Shown here piece after piece: positions 58,800 to 64,000 of a DNA stretch of 64,000 nt. The stretch spans positions 62,001 through 126,000 of the forward strand of contig NZ_JBGCCH010000019.1 of the NCBI RefSeq assembly GCF_041261205.1. The letters are read 5' to 3'. The stretch comes from Catenulispora sp. MAP5-51 (GTDB taxonomy: Bacteria; Actinomycetota; Actinomycetes; Streptomycetales; Catenulisporaceae). Every line of letters begins with the position of its first letter. The first letter of the stretch is position 1. A program made the translations under genes and the position numbers. The notes under the pieces are model-generated. The model did not search any database, was not told where the DNA came from, and was given only the letters and a program-made list of their open reading frames with translations.

Positions 58800-60076
58800 C
58801 GAGACCCGGCGCCGGTACTGATCGGCAGCTCGTACAACCCCCGCAGCCCCATCGCCGGCTTCCACTTCAGCGCCGCGCCGTCCCCGCTGAAGTCCGGGAA
58901 CCGCTCCAGCAGCCGCCGCAGCGCCACGCCGCCCTCGATCCGGGCCAGGTTCGGGCCGGCGCAGAAGTGCGAGCCGAGAGCGAAGCCCAGATGCTTGTTG
59001 TCGGCGCGCCCCACATCCAGCCGGTGCGGGTCGGGGAAGCGCTCCGGGTCGTGGTTCGCCGCGCCGATCAGCACCGTCACCGCGCGCCCCGCCGGCACGC
59101 GTACGCCGCCGACCTCGATCTCCTCCGGGGCGATGCGCCACGCCGACTGGATCGGCGACTCGTAGCGGATGAACTCCTCGATCGCGGTGTCCATCAGGCT
59201 CGGGTCCTTCTGCAGGCGCTCGCGTTCGTCGGGGAAGCGGAGCAGGCAGGCGATCGCGTTGCCGATCAGGTTGGTGATGACTTCGTGGCCCGCGACCACC
59301 AGCATCAGTGTCAGGGTGCGGACTTGCAGTTCGGTCAGCTCGCCGTCCTTCTGGCGCTCCAGCAGCCGGCTGATCAGGTCGTCGCCGGGCTCGGCGGTCT
59401 TCCGGCGCAGCGTCTGGCCGATGTAGGCGTCGAACTCGTGGAACGCGCGGCGCATCCGGCCCAAGCCCGCGCCCTCGATCAGCGGGTCGACGAGCACGAT
59501 GTAGCTGTCCGACCACTCCTGGAGCTTGTCGGCGTCCTCCGGCGGGAAGCCCAACAGCTCGGCGGCGATGAAGATGGGCAGCGGCCCGGCGAAGTCCGCG
59601 ATCAGGTCCATGCTGCCGCGTTCCTGCGCGCGGTCCAGGAGCCGGTCGACCCAGAACTCCATACGCGGCCGCAGTTTCTCCACGCGTGACCGGCTCAGGT
59701 CGTAGTTGATCGCCGAGCGCATGCGCAGGTGGTCCTCGGCGGACGCGGCAGTCAGCGTCGCGTCGAACGCCGCCGCCTCCTTCGGCGAGAAGTTCGCCAT
59801 CTTGTACGTCATCCGGTTGCGGAACGAGGTGTCCAGCTTCCGGTCGGAGACGAAACGCTGGTCGCGCAGCACCGCCTGGACCCCGGCGTACGAGCTGACC
59901 ATGTACGACCCGATCGGCCGGCTGTAGTAGACGGGCGCCTGAGCGCGCAGCCGGTCCAGGTGGGCGTACGGATCGCGGCGGTAGGACAGTTCCATCGGGC
60001 GGTACTTCCCCGAGATCGGCCGCAGCGCCACCATCGGCCACTGCCAGTCGATCGCCTTGCGGACGGCGCCGAGCAT
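58796..60076 (-). CDS. Cytochrome P450 (soluble)
   Basis: This is a 426-residue P450. The I-helix MLVVAGHEVITNLIGNAI has the acidic-Thr-like pair as Glu-Val-Ile-Thr (a small shift from the canonical spacing). The K-helix motif is EEFIRYESPI and the haem-binding loop is FALGSHFCAGPNLARIE. ATG 60076 has GGAG 12 bp upstream and lies 37 bp after the acyl-AMP ligase stop, so both share an operon with the phosphotransferase. Carrier-bound substrates are common for P450s in this context. Confidence 0.9.
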   Translation of the reverse strand: MLGAVRKAIDWQWPMVALRPISGKYRPMELSYRRDPYAHLDRLRAQAPVYYSRPIGSYMVSSYAGVQAVLRDQRFVSDRKLDTSFRNRMTYKMANFSPKEAAAFDATLTAASAEDHLRMRSAINYDLSRSRVEKLRPRMEFWVDRLLDRAQERGSMDLIADFAGPLPIFIAAELLGFPPEDADKLQEWSDSYIVLVDPLIEGAGLGRMRRAFHEFDAYIGQTLRRKTAEPGDDLISRLLERQKDGELTELQVRTLTLMLVVAGHEVITNLIGNAIACLLRFPDERERLQKDPSLMDTAIEEFIRYESPIQSAWRIAPEEIEVGGVRVPAGRAVTVLIGAANHDPERFPDPHRLDVGRADNKHLGFALGSHFCAGPNLARIEGGVALRRLLERFPDFSGDGAALKWKPAMGLRGLYELPISTGAGSR

Positions 60077-60113
60077 CTTCAGGTCTCCTCCGTTGTCTCC
60101 ACAGATGAGCCGA

Positions 60114-61784
60114 TCAGGAACCGGCCGGCACCACCGCGCCCGGCAGCTCCCCGTCGACATAGGCCCGCCACATCACCCGCCGCCGCGGCTTGCCGCTGGT
60201 GGTCCGCTGAATGGTCCGGCGCGGCACGTCGAGCACGACCCCGGCCGAGCCCTCGGCGACCCGCCGCACCACCTTCCGCGCCCCGGCCAGCCACTCCGGC
60301 TCGCCCTGCTCGATGACGACCACCGCCGTCGCCCCCTGCGCGGAGGCTCCCAGCAGCACCGCGAGCCGCGTCCGGGGGATGCCCTCGGCGACCAGCGCGG
60401 CCTCGACGTCCTCGGCGAAGACCGTCCGACCGCGCACCTTCACGCTGTCGCCGAGCCTGCCGATCACGTACAGCTGGCCGTCGCGCAGGAACCCGGCGTC
60501 GCCGGTGTACAGCCCCCCGTCCTCGAACCGCGTCGGCGAACCGGTGCCGGCGGCGGCGACGTAGCCGGCTGTCAGCGAGGTGCCGCGCACCACGATCTCG
60601 CCGAGACGGTCCTCCGGCAGCGGCACCCCTTCGTCGTCCACGACCTCGACCTCGACCCCGGTCAGCGGACGCCCGCACCCGACCACCTGCTGAAGCGAAT
60701 CCCCGCTGCCACCAAGGGATGGAGCCACCGAACTACCCACCGCCAACGTCCGAGCGTCCACGGCAGCCGTGCCGAACTCCACATCCAGCGCCAACCCGGT
60801 CACCGCCAGCGTCGCCTCAGCGATCCCGTACGCCGGAAGCAAGGCCCTGCGATCGAACCCGCACGGCTCCAGCAGCGCCGCGAACCGGTCCAGCACCGCG
60901 GCGTCGACCCGCTCGGCACCGACGATGACCGCCCGCCACTCGGACAGGTCCAGCCCGGCCAGCGCCTCCGGCTTCACGCGCCGCGTGATGTGCTCCAGCC
61001 CGAAGTTCGGCAGCGCGGTCAGCCGCGCGCCGGGCGCGGACGGTCCGCGGTCGAAGCAGCGCAGGTACCGCGCCGGGTCGCGGATGAACCACTCCGGCCC
61101 CAGCAGATACAGGTCGCTCTGGTTCACCACCGGGGTCAGCAGGCAGCCGATCAACCCCATGTCATGGTGGATCGGCAGCCAGGAGGCGGTCGGGTCCTCC
61201 GGCGTCATCGCCAGCCACGCGCGGATCGCCGCGACGTTGGCCTCCAGCGAGGCGAACGGGACCGCGACCCCGCGCACCGTACCGCTGGATCCGGACGTGA
61301 ACTGCACCAGCGCCGTCTCGGCCCGCTTCGCCGGCGGCAGCCCGGCCGTGTCCTCGATCCCTGAGACCAGGTCGTCCACGGTCGTGACCCGGATGCCGGA
61401 GTCCGCGAGCAGGGCCAGGAACGGCTCGCGCAGCTCCGGCAGCGTCACCGCGGCGACCGGCCCGGCCGCGTGCGCGACGGCCTGCACATGCGTGGCATAG
61501 CGCTGCGCGTCGTGGAACAGCAGCGGCGGCGCCACCGGGCACGGCACCGCGCCGGCGGCCATGACGCCGAACAGGGTGGCGGCGAACTCCGGTCCGGAGC
61601 GGTGCACGATCAGCACCCGGTCCCCGGTCCCGACCCCGGCGCGCAGCAGGCCGTGCGCGACCCGGCCGGCGAAGGCCGCCAGCCCGGGATAGGACCACGC
61701 CTCCCAGCCGTCGTCGGCGGCGAAGCGGACGCCGTGGCCGGGATGCGGTTCGTCGAGCCATGCGAGCAGCGGGATGGTGGCCAT
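60114..61784 (-). CDS. Fatty-acyl/aryl-AMP ligase (FAAL-like)
   Basis: This is a 556-residue adenylating enzyme of the FAAL/AMP-ligase branch. It has P-loop LVQFTSGSSGTVRGV, SWLPIHHDMGLIGCLL (a FAAL hallmark), ALPAYGIAEATLAVTG-type A5 (LLPAYGIAEATL), YTGDAGFLRDGQLYVIGR (A7-A8) and GKPRRR near the end. FAALs activate long-chain or aryl acids and load a carrier protein rather than CoA. The carrier encoded divergently at 61932 is the natural partner. ATG 61784 is preferred. Confidence 0.88.
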   Translation of the reverse strand: MATIPLLAWLDEPHPGHGVRFAADDGWEAWSYPGLAAFAGRVAHGLLRAGVGTGDRVLIVHRSGPEFAATLFGVMAAGAVPCPVAPPLLFHDAQRYATHVQAVAHAAGPVAAVTLPELREPFLALLADSGIRVTTVDDLVSGIEDTAGLPPAKRAETALVQFTSGSSGTVRGVAVPFASLEANVAAIRAWLAMTPEDPTASWLPIHHDMGLIGCLLTPVVNQSDLYLLGPEWFIRDPARYLRCFDRGPSAPGARLTALPNFGLEHITRRVKPEALAGLDLSEWRAVIVGAERVDAAVLDRFAALLEPCGFDRRALLPAYGIAEATLAVTGLALDVEFGTAAVDARTLAVGSSVAPSLGGSGDSLQQVVGCGRPLTGVEVEVVDDEGVPLPEDRLGEIVVRGTSLTAGYVAAAGTGSPTRFEDGGLYTGDAGFLRDGQLYVIGRLGDSVKVRGRTVFAEDVEAALVAEGIPRTRLAVLLGASAQGATAVVVIEQGEPEWLAGARKVVRRVAEGSAGVVLDVPRRTIQRTTSGKPRRRVMWRAYVDGELPGAVVPAGS

Positions 61785-61931
61785 TGACCCAGACTCCTCG
61801 GTCGGTGAGACCCTAGGGCCGCCGCCGCACCGGATGCGGCGCTCCGCCCAGGGCGAGGATGACGCAGTGCGCTCGTGAGGGGCAATCACCGCATTAGAGC
61901 AGCCAGAGGACACCAGGAGCGGGAGTTACGT

Positions 61932-62216
61932 GTGAGCACTGAAACAGAACTCGTCGACCAGGACACCCGGGCCAAGATCCGCTCGATCATCGTGGAGCTG
62001 GCACCGGAGCCCGAAGGCGCGCGCACCGACGGTGCCACGCGGCTCGTGGAGGACCTCGCCTACCACTCGCTGGCCCTGCTCGAACTCGGATTCACCTTGG
62101 AGGACGAGTTCGACCTGCCGCCCATCGACCAGGAGCAGGTGCAGCACATCACCACGGTCGAGGAGATCGTGGAGCTGGTGCTGGGCCTGCTCCCGGCGGA
62201 CGCCGACACCGAATAG
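61932..62216 (+). CDS. Acyl carrier protein
   Basis: This is a 94-residue ACP with the prosthetic-group Ser in DLAYHSLALLELGFTLEDEF, where His replaces the common Asp before Ser. Acidic helices follow (VEEIVELVLGLLP). GTG 61932 has GGAG upstream and lies 147 bp from the divergent acyl-AMP ligase. It ends 15 bp before the convergent condensation-domain gene. It probably carries the acyl group activated by the ligase to the condensation domain. Confidence 0.88.
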   Translation: MSTETELVDQDTRAKIRSIIVELAPEPEGARTDGATRLVEDLAYHSLALLELGFTLEDEFDLPPIDQEQVQHITTVEEIVELVLGLLPADADTE

Positions 62217-62231
62217 CGCGACCGGCCTTCC

Positions 62232-63530
62232 TCAGTCCCCTGACAGCACGTCCCGACCGGCGGCGGCCCGCGCGGCCAGCGCCACATAGTCGGCCAGCAG
62301 ATCGGCGGCCCACCGGCGCTCCAACCGGGCGGCGTTGAAGAAGAACACCGCACGGATGGCGCCGAACCGCTGATAGAGCTGGAACTCCGCCTCGAAGCGG
62401 GTGCCGAGGTTGTCCACGACGACGGCCTCGGCCGCCGCCCCGGCCACGGTGCGCGGCACGTCCTGCTGCGGGATCATCTGGAACATCACGTCGTCGGCGC
62501 GGCGGTCCGCCTCCTGGAAGGCCGCGGCCGGCAGCAGCTGGTAGGGCAGCCCCTGGTGCACGTAGGCGGCCATCACCGTATCGTGGGCCCGCCGCACCAG
62601 ATCATCGAACCCTGACACGGCCTTCATCCGGGTCCGCAGCACCAGCATGTTCGCCAGCAGCCCGACCGTCTCCTGAGCCCGGGCATCCGCGCGGTTGGCC
62701 ATGAACGACGCGACGGCCAGGTCGTCCTCGCCGGTAGCCCGCTGCAGCACCGCGTAATAGAGCGCGAGCATGACCGTGGGCAGCGTGGTGCGCCGGGCGC
62801 GCGCCACACGCTGAAGAGCCGCCACCGTGTGCGCGGAGATCTCCGCACTGACGCTGCCGTCCACTCGCGGCGCACCGGCAGGCGTCGGCCGCAGCGGGAC
62901 ACCAGGTGACTCGGCCCCGGTGAGCTGCCGCTCCCAGTACTCGTGAGCCGCCTTGGCCCGCTCGCCCCGCAGCCACTCCTCCTGCCAGGCGCAGAAATCC
63001 GAGTACTGCCACCCCACCTCCGGCAGCGGCGGCCGCTTCGCATCCGTCAGCAGGCTGAGATCACGCAGCACGAGCCCGCAGGACCAGCCATCGGTCGCGG
63101 CGTGATGCATGTTGAAGCACAGGACGTGGTCCTGGTCGTCCAACCGCCACAGCGTGGTGCGCGTCGGCCAGGACTCCACGTCGATCGGCTTCCCGATCTC
63201 GCCCAGCACGGCCGCCTCGATCGCGGCGTCCCGGGAATCCTTCGGCGCATCAAGCTCCACCACCGGTATCGGCACGAGCTCCGGCGCCGCATGGACATGC
63301 TGGGCCAGCCGCCGCCCACGCCCGGCCACCGTCGTGCGCAGGCTCTCATGCCGAGTCGCCAGAGCACTGATTCCCTCCGCGAGCAGACCGTGGTCCAGCG
63401 GCCCGCGCAGCCGCAGCACGATCGGCACATTCGCAGCGCCCTGATCGCCGCGGAAACGCTCCAGGACCCACAACAGCCGCTGGCCGACTGACGCCGGAAG
63501 GTCTCCGGCCGGCCCGGCTACCGTGGCCAT
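62232..63530 (-). CDS. Free-standing condensation-domain enzyme
   Basis: This is a 432-residue protein with the non-ribosomal peptide synthetase condensation fold. The catalytic HHxxxDG motif is [12 protein letters not shown], with downstream [14 protein letters not shown] (C4) and [20 protein letters not shown] (C5-like). Stand-alone C domains join an acyl or aminoacyl group from a carrier protein to an amine or alcohol. With the ACP and acyl-AMP ligase it forms a minimal acylation module. Its start overlaps the end of the P450 gene upstream by 13 bp. Confidence 0.88.
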   Translation of the reverse strand: MATVAGPAGDLPASVGQRLLWVLERFRGDQGAANVPIVLRLRGPLDHGLLAEGISALATRHESLRTTVAGRGRRLAQHVHAAPELVPIPVVELDAPKDSRDAAIEAAVLGEIGKPIDVESWPTRTTLWRLDDQDHVLCFNMHHAATDGWSCGLVLRDLSLLTDAKRPPLPEVGWQYSDFCAWQEEWLRGERAKAAHEYWERQLTGAESPGVPLRPTPAGAPRVDGSVSAEISAHTVAALQRVARARRTTLPTVMLALYYAVLQRATGEDDLAVASFMANRADARAQETVGLLANMLVLRTRMKAVSGFDDLVRRAHDTVMAAYVHQGLPYQLLPAAAFQEADRRADDVMFQMIPQQDVPRTVAGAAAEAVVVDNLGTRFEAEFQLYQRFGAIRAVFFFNAARLERRWAADLLADYVALAARAAAGRDVLSGD

Positions 63531-64000
63531 ACCGACACCGGCTGACTGCTGAAGCCGCGCAGGACCAGGCTGTCCCGGCGGACCGCCGGCCCCCGCCGCG
63601 CGATCCCGCCGGTGGCCTCGACCAGCGCCCGCACCGCGGCCGTCAGTTCGAGTCTGGCCAGCTGCGCGCCGAGGCAGTAATGGTGTCCGAAGCCGAAGGC
63701 CAGATGCGGGTTCGAGGCCCGGTCCAGGCGGAACTCGTCAGGGTCGGCGAACACCTCGCCGTCCCGGTTCGCCGCACCGAACAGCACCAGCAGCCGGCTG
63801 CCCGCCGGCAGCGCCACGCCGCCGAGCTCGACCGGCTCGGTGGTGGCCCGCCACAGACCCTGCACCGAGGTGTCGAAGCGCAACGCCTCCTCCACCACAG
63901 CCGGTGCCAGCCCCGGGTCGTCCCACAGACGTTTGGCGGCCTCGGGAAACGAGAGCAGCGCGTCGACGAGGTTCGTCAGCAGATTGGTGGTGGTCTCGAT
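63518..64000 (-). CDS. Cytochrome P450 (5' end outside window)
   Basis: This is the C-terminal ~160 residues of a P450 that continues beyond the right edge. The end of the I helix ([16 protein letters not shown]), the K-helix [10 protein letters not shown] and the haem loop [17 protein letters not shown] are present and canonical. It overlaps the condensation-domain gene downstream by 13 bp, so the P450 is probably translated from the same message. Confidence 0.9.
   Translation of the reverse strand: METTTNLLTNLVDALLSFPEAAKRLWDDPGLAPAVVEEALRFDTSVQGLWRATTEPVELGGVALPAGSRLLVLFGAANRDGEVFADPDEFRLDRASNPHLAFGFGHHYCLGAQLARLELTAAVRALVEATGGIARRGPAVRRDSLVLRGFSSQPVSVWPR

Noticed and set aside
57654-60041. 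A 795-residue frame covering phosphotransferase and P450
   Set aside because: The first half is a shadow of the P450 in another frame. The phosphotransferase starts at GTG 58799 with a GTGA overlap.

Overview
The window is high-GC DNA with strong G/C third-position bias, many GTG starts, dense ATGA/GTGA start-stop overlaps, NarL- and OmpR-type two-component systems, a SigE-type sigma factor and a GAF-SpoIIE-HATPase phosphatase. All of this points to a filamentous actinomycete (Streptomyces/Catenulispora-like). The genus cannot be fixed from the sequence alone.

Left part (1-19.7 kb), accessory and housekeeping genes: a cut-off sensor kinase; a decayed ABC ATPase gene behind a 43-bp palindrome; a membrane protein plus methyltransferase pair; IS66 and IS3 remnants flanking an intact MacB/FtsX-type exporter; a serine recombinase abutting tRNA-Leu(GAG); a large GAF/SpoIIE phosphatase; a small HTH + Clp-N operon with twin operators; a GNAT acetyltransferase; a secreted GH3 beta-glucosidase with two ricin-type lectin domains; and a SigE-type sigma factor with its membrane partner.

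Middle (19.8-31.6 kb): a tightly coupled operon of flavin monooxygenase, FMN 2-hydroxy-acid oxidase, membrane-anchored P450 and CPA2 antiporter, followed by an OmpR/kinase pair. Next come a membrane protein, a NarL-type two-component system and a NiCoT nickel permease preceded by a Nur-like box.

Right part (31.6-64 kb), a biosynthetic gene cluster that I cannot match to a known product. Its first half holds two KAS III-like proteins (one with Cys, one with Ser at the nucleophile position), an MFS exporter, a muconolactone-isomerase-like protein, and an operon of amino acid:carrier-protein ligase, carrier protein and D-amino-acid-oxidase-like flavoenzyme. It also holds a TrmO-like protein, a MarR regulator, an EhpF/EhpG-like activation-reduction pair, an SDR, an amino-acid dehydrogenase fused to an adenylosuccinate-lyase-type enzyme, a JAMM-like protein, an FmdE-like protein with a His-rich tail, and a DHA2 exporter and methyltransferase. 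The second half holds a P450, a TPR protein, a VOC protein, a ThiS/MoaD-like sulfur carrier, a JAMM-sulfatase-modifying-factor fusion, an acyl-CoA-ligase-like enzyme, a phosphotransferase, a P450, an acyl-AMP ligase, a second carrier protein, a free-standing condensation domain and a truncated P450.

How the parts may work together (inference): several carboxylates are activated separately, as an aminoacyl-carrier protein, an aryl or acyl adenylate reduced to an aldehyde, and a fatty or aryl acyl-carrier protein. They are then tailored by flavoenzymes and P450s and joined by KAS III-type acyltransferases and the condensation domain. The sulfur-carrier/JAMM pair suggests that sulfur is incorporated. 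A recurring palindrome, CTGANNATCAG, lies in four intergenic regions of the first half, including the MarR promoter, and probably marks a shared local regulon.
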